Positions 1 through 5,825 of a stretch of 7,574 nt of DNA are shown piece by piece. The stretch spans positions 1-7,574 of the forward strand of contig JAEYTV010000133.1 of assembly GCA_023433855.1 (NCBI GenBank), given 5' to 3'. The DNA is from Pseudomonadota bacterium. Its GTDB lineage: Bacteria > Pseudomonadota > Alphaproteobacteria > Rhizobiales > Rhizobiaceae. The notes below the pieces were generated by a model. It saw nothing but the letters and a program-made list of their open reading frames with translations. It ran no database searches and was not told the DNA's origin. Positions within the stretch are counted from its first letter, which is position 1. Each line of letters starts with the position of its first letter. The position numbers and the translations under genes are program-made.

Positions 1-225
1 GAACCAGAGCCAGGCGGCAATCTGGCCGGAGAAGCCGGCCGCGTCCGGATCACCGGCGAGGTCGCGGATGAAGAGGATAGTCACGACGACGGCGACGACT
101 TCGGTCACGAAGATGACCGGGTTGCGCAGAAGCTGTCGGGGATCGAGCTTGACGACGGCGTTGCGCATCGCCGGAAACAAGATCGACGGGTCGAGAAGAC
201 CGGTAGCTTTGTGGTCTTTTGACAT
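1..225 (-). CDS. kdpB: KdpB, K+-transporting ATPase ATP-binding subunit (N-terminal part, cut by window edge)
   Basis: KdpB is the P-type ATPase subunit that hydrolyses ATP to drive K+ uptake through KdpA in the inner-membrane KdpFABC complex. Only the first 75 codons are visible. They read MSKDHKATGLLDPSILFPAM and continue with a KLDPRQLLRNPVIFVTE segment, which is characteristic of the KdpB N-terminus just before and into its first membrane helix (about residues 36-55). The phosphorylation motif and nucleotide-binding domain lie beyond the window. The ATG at 225 follows the kdpA stop by 9 bases, and an AAGGA ribosome site overlaps that stop, so translation is probably coupled. The gene order F-A-B on the minus strand fits a standard kdp operon; kdpC should follow outside the window. 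Confidence 0.96.
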   Translation of the reverse strand, partial: MSKDHKATGLLDPSILFPAMRNAVVKLDPRQLLRNPVIFVTEVVAVVVTILFIRDLAGDPDAAGFSGQIAAWLWF

Positions 226-234
226 AGTGGTTCC

Positions 235-1944
235 TTAGAAGGTCTGGCCGGCGAGCATTGCGAAGTGTTCGACGACGGGGCCGAGCACCAATGCGGGCAG
301 GAATTGCAGACCGCCGAGAATGAGAATGATGCCGATGAGGAGCCCGACGAAGAGCGGGCCGTCGGTCGGGAAGGTGCCGGCAGAGGCCGGCGACCTCACC
401 TTGGCCGCGAGCGATCCGGCAATCGCCATGACCGGCACGACATAAGCGAAGCGGCCGAGCAGCATCGCGATCCCAAGCGTGGTGTTGTACCAGATCGTGT
501 TGCCGGTAAGGCCGCCGAAGGCGGAGCCATTGTTGCCGGCCGCCGAGGTATAAGCGTAGAGGATCTCGGACAGGCCGTGCGGGCCCGCCGTGCTGACGCT
601 CGACAGCGCAACGGGCAGCATGGCCGAGACGGCAGTGAAGCCGAGGATCACCAGCGGCAGGATGAGAACGGCGAGCATGGCGAACTTCATCTCGCGGCCC
701 TCGATCTTCTTCCCGAGGAATTCCGGCGTGCGCCCGACCATCAGGCCGGCAACAAAGACGGAGAGCAGCGCGAAGACAAGCATGCCGTAGAGACCAGAGC
801 CCACGCCTCCCGGCAGCACTTCGCCAAGCTGAATCAGGAACATCGGCACGAGACCGCCAAGCCCGGTGAACGAACCGTGCATGCCGTTGACGCCCCCATC
901 CGAGAGACCCGTCGTGACAGCCGCATAAAGCGCTGTCATGGCCTGGCCGAACCGGACTTCCTTGCCTTCCATGTTTCCGAGCGCAGGATCAACGCCGCTC
1001 GCCGTCAGGATGGGATTTCCCTTCGCCTCGGCCCAGTAGGTGACGGTCACGCCGGCTATCAGAAGCACGGCCATGGCGGCGATCAGCGCCCAGCCCTGGC
1101 GACGATTTCCGACCATCTGGCCGAAGGTGTAGACGAGGGCTGCCGAGATCGAGAGCATGGCGAAGATGTTGAGATAGTTCGACCAGACGGTCGGATTCTC
1201 GAAAGGATGCGCGGCATTGACGTTGAAGAAGCCGCCGCCGTTAGTGCCGAGCTGCTTGATCGCTTCCTGGGACGCGACCGGACCGAGCGAAATCACCTGG
1301 CTGGCGCCTTCCAGCGTGGGCGCCGTAACCGACGCATCGAGTGTCTGCGGCAGCCCCATGGCAACGAAGGCGAGCGCCACGATGATGGCGAGCGGCAGCA
1401 GCACGTAGAGCGTGGCGCGGGTCATGTCGATCCAGAAATTGCCGAGCGTCGAGACCCTGGAGCGAGCAAGCGCGCGGGTGATGGCAACGGCGAGCGCCAT
1501 GCCTGTCGCGGCCGACAGGAAGTTCTGTACCGCAAGCCCGGCCATCTGGCTAAAATGGCTCATCGTCGTCTCGCCGCCATAGTTCTGCCAGTTCGTATTG
1601 GTGACGAAGGAGACGGCGGTGTTGAAGGCCAGATCGGCCGGAACGCCGGGGAATCCTTGGGGGTTCAGCGGCAGATATGCCTGCAGCCTGAGCATCGCAT
1701 AGAGCGCAAGGAATCCGGCGAGCGAGAAGGCGAGCATGGCAAGCGTGTAGGCGAGCCAACTCTGTTCCTTCTCGGGGTTAATGCCGCTCACGCGATAAAG
1801 ATCACGCTCGACGCGGCCGAGCACGGGTGAAAGAAAGGTCCGCTCGCCGGAAAACACCCGCGCCATGTAGAGGCCGAGGGGCTTGATGGTCACGAGGACG
1901 GCGAGGAAAAGGAGGCTGACCTGCAGCCATCCGACAATAGTCAT
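235..1944 (-). CDS. kdpA: KdpA, K+-transporting ATPase potassium-binding subunit
   Basis: KdpA is the channel-like subunit that binds and translocates K+ in the high-affinity KdpFABC pump of the inner membrane. The 569-residue product is close to the roughly 557 of E. coli KdpA and is hydrophobic throughout, with about ten membrane segments. All four selectivity-filter loops are visible: [14 protein letters not shown] (about 112-125), [20 protein letters not shown] (233-252), [14 protein letters not shown] (344-357) and [13 protein letters not shown] (466-478). None looks degraded. The ATG at 1944 lies 14 bases after the kdpF stop, with only a weak G-rich ribosome site, suggesting coupling to kdpF. 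The long open frame on the opposite strand is Arg/Glu/His-rich antisense shadow. Identity is essentially certain. Confidence 0.98.
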   Translation of the reverse strand: MTIVGWLQVSLLFLAVLVTIKPLGLYMARVFSGERTFLSPVLGRVERDLYRVSGINPEKEQSWLAYTLAMLAFSLAGFLALYAMLRLQAYLPLNPQGFPGVPADLAFNTAVSFVTNTNWQNYGGETTMSHFSQMAGLAVQNFLSAATGMALAVAITRALARSRVSTLGNFWIDMTRATLYVLLPLAIIVALAFVAMGLPQTLDASVTAPTLEGASQVISLGPVASQEAIKQLGTNGGGFFNVNAAHPFENPTVWSNYLNIFAMLSISAALVYTFGQMVGNRRQGWALIAAMAVLLIAGVTVTYWAEAKGNPILTASGVDPALGNMEGKEVRFGQAMTALYAAVTTGLSDGGVNGMHGSFTGLGGLVPMFLIQLGEVLPGGVGSGLYGMLVFALLSVFVAGLMVGRTPEFLGKKIEGREMKFAMLAVLILPLVILGFTAVSAMLPVALSSVSTAGPHGLSEILYAYTSAAGNNGSAFGGLTGNTIWYNTTLGIAMLLGRFAYVVPVMAIAGSLAAKVRSPASAGTFPTDGPLFVGLLIGIILILGGLQFLPALVLGPVVEHFAMLAGQTF

Positions 1945-1958
1945 GGATCTGCCCCCGA

Positions 1959-2045
1959 TCAGAAACGCTCGGGACGCAACAGCGTCACGATGAGATAGAC
2001 GCCAAGAGCGATGGCGACGAGAAGGCCGAAGAGAGGTTCAAGCAT
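1959..2045 (-). CDS. kdpF: KdpF, small stabilising subunit of the Kdp K+ pump (28 aa)
   Basis: KdpF is a single-span micro-protein that stabilises the KdpABC complex in the membrane. The product, [20 protein letters not shown] followed by TLLRPERF, is 28 residues, matching the usual length of about 29. It is one hydrophobic helix (residues 4-23) followed by the LRPERF-like tail common in KdpF proteins. It sits directly upstream of kdpA (14-base gap), its canonical place. The ATG at 2045 is preceded by a GAGG ribosome site immediately after the stop of another micro-ORF 10 bases upstream, so the two are probably coupled. It is below the length cut-off of most gene finders and easily missed. 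Confidence 0.92.
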   Translation of the reverse strand: MLEPLFGLLVAIALGVYLIVTLLRPERF

Positions 2046-2055
2046 TCTTGCCTCG

Positions 2056-2139
2056 TCAAAGCCGGTCGAGGGCGCGGGCATAGAGCGCAAGCACGAGGAG
2101 CGTGCCGCCGCCAAGCGCGATGAAGATGAGGTCGGACAT
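2056..2139 (-). CDS. 27-aa single-helix membrane micro-protein at the head of the kdp operon
   Basis: The ORF starts at ATG 2139, behind a good ribosome site (AGGAG, 8 bases upstream), and encodes MSDLIFIALGGGTLLVLALY followed by ARALDRL: one hydrophobic helix (residues 4-20) and a short basic/acidic tail. The stop lies 10 bases before the kdpF start. It is the first gene of the kdp transcript as far as can be seen. From memory, short ORFs with a helix plus a tail like Y-R-x-C/L-D-R-L precede kdpF in other kdp operons, but this could not be checked here. It may be an accessory Kdp subunit or an expression leader. No function is known to me. The tight spacing, good ribosome site and membrane-helix composition argue that it is translated. 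Confidence 0.75.
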   Translation of the reverse strand: MSDLIFIALGGGTLLVLALYARALDRL

Positions 2140-2217
2140 GTCCGGTTTCTCCTGTTGATACAGAAGAAGAACTAACGGAGCTTCGGGTCAGGCTTCGATT
2201 GGAAAGAGGCGATGTGG

Positions 2218-2234
2218 AGATAAAGAAAAGATAA
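2218..2234 (-). promoter_or_regulatory. Candidate KdpE operator upstream of the kdp operon
   Basis: On the kdp sense strand the sequence TTATCTTTTCTTTATCT holds two TTATCT copies whose starts are 11 bp apart (one helical turn), within an otherwise G+C-rich region. It lies 79-95 bp upstream of the first kdp ORF. The response regulator KdpE of E. coli binds a T-rich element upstream of its kdp promoter, so placement and composition fit. No convincing -35/-10 pair could be assigned. The link to KdpE is inference. Confidence 0.35.
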
Positions 2235-2405
2235 GGGGGGTCCATTGGGTGTCGCCAGGGTGCATACGACCCACGACGTCAGCCCAGGCTTCGTACCAGT
2301 CGCGTACGCACGCAGACCGACGGCTTGGTATTGATTAGACGCAATGACAGAACCGATTAACCGGCCTACCTTCGAGCCTTCAGAGACTTGCCCTTATCCG
2401 CCGAC

Positions 2406-2411
2406 AGGAGG
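2406..2411 (+). promoter_or_regulatory. Ribosome binding site deciding a GTG start
   Basis: A full AGGAGG lies 5 bases before GTG 2417. No ATG in this frame gives a product with an intact signal peptide, so the site fixes the rare start codon of the Ntn-hydrolase gene. Confidence 0.8.
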
Positions 2412-2416
2412 CAACA

Positions 2417-3439
2417 GTGGCTATTCAGCGGAGGGTGGTGACCGGCGCGATCGCGGCTATTTCACTTGCGACGTCACCGATCGATGGAAAAGCTTGCTCG
2501 CGGATATTATCGAACAACAACGGCCAGGCGACGGTTGTCGCCCGAACCATGGACCTGGACCGCCCGGATCATGCCCAGCTTGCGGTGTTTCCGCGCGGGA
2601 TGAGCCGCGTTTCGGACACAGGGGACGGCAAGCCTCTCGAGTGGACGTCGAAACATGGTAGCGTCGCGGTCACTGCCCGCGGCAGCTCGACAACGGATGG
2701 CATGAACGAGAACGGACTTGTCGCCAACCTGCTCTATCTCGGAGACACCGAATACGAGCCTCGCGACCAGCGCCCGGGGCTGTCCAACTTCATGTGGGCG
2801 CAATACGTCCTCGACAATTTCAGCACCGTCAACGAGGCGCTGGAAGGGCTGGAGTCCGTCCAGATCGTGTCTGTCGCGTCGAATGGCACGCACTGGCCGC
2901 TGCATCTTGCAATCTCGGATGCCTCAGGGGATTCGGCAGTCATCGAATTCGTCGACGGCAAGAGGGTGGTCCATCATGGGAAGGAATTCACCGTGATGAC
3001 CAACGAACCGGCCTTGGAAACTCAGCTTAAGAACCTCAAGGAGTACAAGCTGTTCGGAGGCACGAAATCCCTCCCTGGCGATATCGACCCGGAAAGCAGG
3101 TTCGTTCGCGCCGCGACGTATCTGAAGACCTTGCCGCCAGCCGGCAGCGCGCAGCAGGCAATAGCCGACGCTCAGGCGCTGGCGCGCAATGTGGCCGTGC
3201 CACGCGGCGCCGTGGATACGTCCGGCAGTGAGTCCGAGGATGCCTGGCCGACCCTATGGTTCACGCTGGCGGACTCCACGAACAAAACCTACATCTTCCA
3301 TTCTGCCGCTTCTCCCAATGTGTACTGGGTTGATCTGGAAGAAATCGACCTGGAGCCCGGTAGCAGCGAGAAGATGCTGGACGCCTACGATACTTCGCTT
3401 GCTGGAGATATCACGCAGAAGCTCAACGAAGCCAAATGA
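2417..3439 (+). CDS. Periplasmic choloylglycine hydrolase / penicillin V acylase-family Ntn-hydrolase
   Basis: This family of N-terminal-nucleophile hydrolases cleaves linear amide C-N bonds (bile salts, penicillin V and, for characterised Gram-negative members, acyl-homoserine lactones). The 340-residue product begins with a signal peptide (residues 1-26, R-R start, hydrophobic core 8-19) ending in GKA; Cys27 would become the free N-terminal nucleophile. Arg43 and Asp46 lie at Cys+16 and Cys+19, the spacing seen in the family. Further hallmarks are DGMNENGL (94-101), VMTNEP with Asn196, ESRFVRAA with Arg228, and the C-terminal WFTLADSTNKTYIFHSA. The GTG start is chosen because a perfect AGGAGG lies 5 bases upstream. 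It is divergent from kdp with 277 bases between. Substrate cannot be told from sequence: acyl-homoserine lactone or aromatic acyl amide cleavage is plausible, bile salt hydrolysis less so in a soil or plant bacterium. Confidence 0.9.
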   Translation: MAIQRRVVTGAIAAISLATSPIDGKACSRILSNNNGQATVVARTMDLDRPDHAQLAVFPRGMSRVSDTGDGKPLEWTSKHGSVAVTARGSSTTDGMNENGLVANLLYLGDTEYEPRDQRPGLSNFMWAQYVLDNFSTVNEALEGLESVQIVSVASNGTHWPLHLAISDASGDSAVIEFVDGKRVVHHGKEFTVMTNEPALETQLKNLKEYKLFGGTKSLPGDIDPESRFVRAATYLKTLPPAGSAQQAIADAQALARNVAVPRGAVDTSGSESEDAWPTLWFTLADSTNKTYIFHSAASPNVYWVDLEEIDLEPGSSEKMLDAYDTSLAGDITQKLNEAK

Positions 3440-3491
3440 AGATGGAGGTACGGGCCGTTAGCGTCAGTCGGCTTGCGGTTCGTCGTCCGCC

Positions 3492-3530
3492 TTAGCTAGC
3501 GTTGCGAATCTGATGTTCGGTCAGCGGCAT
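3492..3530 (-). pseudogene. Scar of a P4-type integrase gene (first 12 codons)
   Basis: Reading leftward from ATG 3530 gives MPLTEHQIRNAS and a TAA stop. The first 11 residues match the recurrent N-terminus of P4-type phage/island integrases (pattern MPLT-x-x-x-IRNAKP). A GAGGAAGG purine run lies upstream. After NA the reading is broken at the tandem GCTAGCTA; dropping one 4-base copy restores NAKADDEPQAD before another stop, again P4-like (NAK-P-x-x-KP in intact members). The rest of the roughly 400-codon gene is absent. It lies about 160 bases beyond the 3' end of the tRNA-Gly fragment and points away from it, as P4-type integrases of tRNA-borne islands often do. The match rests on a short stretch, so confidence is moderate. 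Confidence 0.5.
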
Positions 3531-3688
3531 CACGGTATAGCCTTCCTCAATGGGCGCTGAATACCGCACTTTTTCCCACCAAACGCTGGCTGTCGCTGCG
3601 CGTCCTTACGGGGCGAAGCAAAACCGGCCGCTTTTCAGCCATTCCAGTCACGTTGGTGAACGTTGCTGGACATCGTTGGAAGGGTTTC

Positions 3689-3735
3689 TGGAGCGGGTGA
3701 AGGGAATCGAACCCTCGTATTCAGCTTGGGAAGCT
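3689..3735 (-). tRNA. 3' fragment of tRNA-Gly(CCC), the attachment site core of an integrated element
   Basis: On the minus strand this 47-bp stretch carries the 3' anticodon-stem half with loop TTCCCAA (anticodon CCC at 3728-3730), variable loop, T arm GAGGG-TTCGATT-CCCTT, acceptor strand CACCCGC, discriminator T and encoded CCA (3689-3691). Upstream of the loop only three anticodon-stem pairs are kept (AGC with GCT). The next two positions (A28, G27) no longer pair with G42 and A43, and there is no D arm or 5' acceptor strand. Homology to a real tRNA gene therefore stops near 3735. It is not a functional tRNA gene but the duplicated 3' end left when an element recombines into a tRNA. The integrase gene begins 115 bases to the right. 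The intact tRNA-Gly copy should lie at the far right end of the element. Confidence 0.9.
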
Positions 3736-3775
3736 TCGAGAACACACAGGCAAAACAAGAAAGCGTTTCACTGAC

Positions 3776-3806
3776 AAAAACCCTCGCCGGCATCGATCCG
3801 GCGAGG
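3776..3806 (-). terminator. Rho-independent terminator-like hairpin facing the tRNA fragment
   Basis: A perfect 9-bp inverted repeat, CCTCGCCGG / CCGGCGAGG (3782-3790 and 3798-3806, 7-base loop), is followed on the minus strand by GTTTTTG. It would stop leftward transcripts just before they reach the attachment site, although no leftward gene is seen close by. On the plus strand it lies 45 bases before the integrase start and has no T-run, so it may instead influence integrase mRNA structure. Confidence 0.6.
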
Positions 3807-3850
3807 ATCTTGTCACAGGAATTTCCACTTGTTTTGCGTTGGAGTGCTCC

Positions 3851-4732
3851 ATGGACATGTCATTTCGGCCGACCGCTGTTGCGCCAATACCATCCCCCAC
3901 CATACTTCCAGTACGAACCTTTGCCGAGGCCGCGGACAGTTACGTCAGGCATGGCGGCGAAGCCAAGTACCTCAGCAAGCTTCTGCCGCTGATCGGCAGC
4001 ACTCCCCTCGCCACTATCGTACCTTTCGACGTCCGCGAGCTCGCGAAGATGCTGTATCCCACTCAGAGCAATGCGACGCGCAACCGGTGCGTCATCACGC
4101 CAATCCGGGCGGTTTGCTATCACGGCGCCGATCGAGGCTGGGGCCCGATCGTGAAGATCAGGAACTTTCGGGAAGAGAAGCCGAAGCGGAAGAAGGCGGC
4201 CTCGCAGGCGTGGCTGCATGCATTCGTCCGCCAGTGCGCGAAGGATGGCCTGCCCCACGTCGCCGCGCTGGTCATGTTCATGAGCCAGACCGGGGCGAGA
4301 GTGTCCGAGGCCATCGCGCTGAGATGGGAGGATGTGGACCTGGTCAACCGGACGGCCTTGCTGGTGAAGACAAAGACGGACCGGAACTCGACGAGGTGGA
4401 TGACGGACCAGCTCGTCGCTCGGCTCTACAAGCTTGCCGAGGGAGCGGATCCAGCAAAGCCCGTGTTCAGGTTCACGAACCGACATGCGGTCAACGAAAG
4501 GATCGCGGCGGTCTGCCGACGCGCCGGCGTCAGCTACAAGCCGTCACACACTTGCGGCCGGCATGCATTCGCCAACAACACGCTCGCCATGGGCATCGAC
4601 ATCAAGTCGATCATGGATGCAGGCGGATGGCGAAGTGCCGCCGTCTTTTTAGGCACTTATGCGAACCCGAGGAACGCCGGCCGGATCGTCGCCGATCGGC
4701 ACAACCTCTACCAGTTCGAGAACGAGCTATAG
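3851..4732 (+). CDS. int: Tyrosine recombinase (phage-type integrase) of the tRNA-Gly element
   Basis: This enzyme catalyses site-specific integration and excision between the attachment sites. From ATG 3851 it is 293 aa, compact for the family. Residues about 20-105 form a helical core-binding domain, and about 115-293 the catalytic domain. Catalytic residues are all present: Arg150 in QTGARVSEAIALRWEDVDL, a Lys in the KTKT turn (173/175), His233 and Arg237 in HTCGRHAFANNTLAMGIDI, Trp260 in GGWRS replacing the usual second His (an accepted variant), and Tyr270 in GTYAN as nucleophile. The ATG at 3851 is preferred because GGAG lies 6 bases upstream; a TTG at 3839 would add four residues. It is transcribed away from the attachment site. 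No frameshift or stop is seen, so it looks functional. No excisionase is recognised nearby. Confidence 0.92.
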   Translation: MDMSFRPTAVAPIPSPTILPVRTFAEAADSYVRHGGEAKYLSKLLPLIGSTPLATIVPFDVRELAKMLYPTQSNATRNRCVITPIRAVCYHGADRGWGPIVKIRNFREEKPKRKKAASQAWLHAFVRQCAKDGLPHVAALVMFMSQTGARVSEAIALRWEDVDLVNRTALLVKTKTDRNSTRWMTDQLVARLYKLAEGADPAKPVFRFTNRHAVNERIAAVCRRAGVSYKPSHTCGRHAFANNTLAMGIDIKSIMDAGGWRSAAVFLGTYANPRNAGRIVADRHNLYQFENEL

Positions 4733-4845
4733 CCCCATTGACGCGCGGCCTCTGCAGAACATATGAGGAACGATAGGGCGTGGCGGCACCTCCCAAGCAT
4801 CACATGACCGAATGCGGCTCGGTCTCGCACACGAGAGAGCAGCCG

Positions 4846-5190
4846 ATGACCGATGAATACCGCCCAAAATACCGATGGCGGAAAACATGGTGCGACCAGG
4901 AGGATGATTTCTCCGGATTCGACGGGCCAAATGTGTTCTCCAGGTTCCACATCCATCATATGGGCTATTGGGGGTGGAGCGTCTTTCCGTACTTCGTGCA
5001 AGGCATGGCTTCCTTGGCGGCCACCGACGGCACTGCACCAACAGCCAGGGATGCTGCGAGAGACGCGGAAAGCTGCTATGACAGTATCCTCGCCGGCACC
5101 TGGCCCGGCATGAAACCTCATGACATCGAACGGGCTGCCAAGGTAGCCGCGAGACGAAACGAGCGCTGGAGGGACGTTCTTGGTGACTGA
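4846..5190 (+). CDS. Small hypothetical protein with a W-rich N-terminus (114 aa)
   Basis: From ATG 4846 the product starts MTDEYRPKYRWRKTWCDQED and continues with DDFSGFDGPNVFSRFH and a GYWGWSVF segment. The pattern of WRK-x-W, D-DDF-GFDG and a later W-x-W resembles small uncharacterised proteins I associate with rhizobial genomes, in which the C-terminal half is an Ala/Arg-rich helix, here ARDAARDAESCYDSILAGTW (about 66-85). No enzymatic motif, signal peptide or membrane span is seen. In-frame starts at GTG 4780 (GAGG 11 bases upstream) and ATG 4804 would add 22 or 14 residues; the start at 4846 is chosen because the recognisable part begins there, though its ribosome site (AGAGAG) is modest. 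It follows the integrase by about 110 bases on the same strand and is probably co-transcribed with the membrane micro-protein 15 bases downstream. Function unknown. Confidence 0.75.
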   Translation: MTDEYRPKYRWRKTWCDQEDDFSGFDGPNVFSRFHIHHMGYWGWSVFPYFVQGMASLAATDGTAPTARDAARDAESCYDSILAGTWPGMKPHDIERAAKVAARRNERWRDVLGD

Positions 5191-5205
5191 AGCGTTGGAG
5201 ATCGC

Positions 5206-5310
5206 ATGATGAGCGTCGGCCCGATCCTTATTGTCGCGATGTTCATGCTGTTTGCGATTGCGGCCTTTCAAACGGGTCGGGCGGTTCTCGCGTTCGCGGT
5301 AATGCTCTGA
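5206..5310 (+). CDS. 34-aa single-helix membrane micro-protein
   Basis: A GGAG ribosome site 5 bases upstream precedes ATG 5206. The product begins MMSVGPILIVAMFMLFAIAA, continues FQTGRAVLAFAVML and stops at TGA 5308. Residues 5-21 form a strongly hydrophobic helix; a polar FQTGR turn and a second short hydrophobic run (residues 26-34) follow. It lies 15 bases after the preceding hypothetical gene on the same strand, suggesting an operon. It is too short for standard annotation. Nothing identifies its function; small membrane proteins of mobile elements include toxins, holin-like proteins and regulators, but no specific similarity is visible. The good ribosome site and composition favour a real gene. 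Confidence 0.55.
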   Translation: MMSVGPILIVAMFMLFAIAAFQTGRAVLAFAVML

Positions 5311-5323
5311 CGCAAAGAAAAGC

Positions 5324-5343
5324 GCCGCTGAGCCGGTCGCGGC
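5324..5343 (-). terminator. Possible weak terminator after the leftward small-gene cluster
   Basis: On the minus strand, GCCGC and GCGGC can pair around a 10-base loop and are followed within two bases by TTTTCTTT. It sits 18 bases beyond the stop of the last leftward gene, between converging genes. The stem is only 5 bp, so this is tentative. Confidence 0.35.
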
Positions 5344-5360
5344 CGAGGGGCTGGATACCG

Positions 5361-5537
5361 TCACTTCGTGGTGGCGTCGGAGCGTCCAACACTACCGTAT
5401 CGCCGCCTGGCTTCGTCACGCTCTTCTTCCGGCGTCTTCGTCGTGTCCACGCTTTCCTTGAACCGACGATGACCGTCGTTTCCGATGAAGGGTTTGTCGG
5501 CGTCTTTGATGGTTTGTTCCGGCATGGTGCGCACCAT
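5361..5537 (-). CDS. Small charged, probably disordered protein (58 aa)
   Basis: The ORF from ATG 5537 (or internal ATG 5525) reads MVRTMPEQTIKDADKPFIGN, then DGHRRFKESVDTTKTPEEER, and ends in an Arg/Asp-rich tail (DEARRRYGSV). It is rich in Lys, Arg, Glu and Asp, with no hydrophobic core, signal or membrane span, so it is probably disordered or partner-folded. No clear ribosome site is visible at either start, which lowers confidence. It follows the 62-aa gene by 42 bases in the same direction and is similarly charged and Thr/Asp-rich, consistent with a shared operon. A possible terminator lies shortly after its stop. The protein family is unrecognised. Confidence 0.45.
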   Translation of the reverse strand: MVRTMPEQTIKDADKPFIGNDGHRRFKESVDTTKTPEEERDEARRRYGSVGRSDATTK

Positions 5538-5579
5538 TCGCTTGCTACCCGGTGGGGATCTTACCTTCCGGGCGAGGTT

Positions 5580-5768
5580 CTATTTTCCATCTTTCCGCGC
5601 CTCATCCGAGGCATTCTTCAAGCCTTTTTCGGCTTCCTTCTTAAGCTTCTCGCGTGTTGCGTCGGCTGTCTCCGGGTCAGTTCGAGCTGCATCGCTCGTG
5701 GGGTCTGGCTTGGCCTCCGTCATGTCACTCTCCGTGGTTTCAATGGGCGAACAAAGCCGCTCGCCCAT
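5580..5768 (-). CDS. Small Lys/Glu/Ala-rich hypothetical protein (62 aa)
   Basis: A strong AAGGAGG ribosome site precedes ATG 5768 by 5 bases. The product is MGERLCSPIETTESDMTEAK followed by a Pro/Asp/Thr-rich linker and a charged helix, TREKLKKEAEKGLKNASDEA (about 38-57). An internal ATG at 5723 (residue 16) also has GGAGAG upstream and could yield a 47-aa form. There is no signal peptide or membrane helix; the C-terminal helix could be amphipathic. The gene lies 57 bases downstream of the coiled-coil protein gene on the same strand. I recognise no family. The opposite-strand reading is Ser/Ala/Phe-rich with no ribosome site and is treated as shadow. Confidence 0.6.
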   Translation of the reverse strand: MGERLCSPIETTESDMTEAKPDPTSDAARTDPETADATREKLKKEAEKGLKNASDEARKDGK

Positions 5769-5825
5769 AGTTCCTCCTTGTGATCACGCGAGTGACATTC
5801 TCAAACCCGGTCGTCACGGCGACGC

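Noticed and set aside
265..1830. Very long plus-strand open frame (521 codons)
   Set aside because: It is exactly antisense to kdpA, with an Arg/Glu/His/Gly-rich composition, no ribosome site and no domain; a G+C-driven shadow of kdpA codon use.
2310..2320. GCGTACGC palindrome in the kdp-acylase gap
   Set aside because: It is short and of a kind expected by chance in G+C-rich DNA; no partner or placement supports function.
2417..2500. Lipoprotein signal for the acylase (Cys27 as lipidated residue)
   Set aside because: The residues before the Cys (DGKA) do not form a lipobox, and family knowledge makes this Cys the catalytic nucleophile, which must be free.
2344..2661. Plus-strand 105-codon frame overlapping the acylase start
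   Set aside because: It lies mostly inside the acylase gene in another frame, has no ribosome site and has Pro/Gly/Arg-rich composition.
3689..3770. Possible complete tRNA-Gly gene
   Set aside because: No D arm or 5' acceptor strand is found to the right of 3735 and the anticodon stem is broken, so only a 3' fragment is present.
3829..4776. Plus-strand 315-codon frame over the integrase
   Set aside because: It is an out-of-frame reading of the integrase gene, Arg/Ala/Gln-rich, while the chosen frame has all catalytic residues of a tyrosine recombinase.
4708..5364. Minus-strand 218-codon frame
   Set aside because: It crosses the integrase end, the W-rich gene and the micro-protein in antisense, has low-quality composition and no ribosome site.
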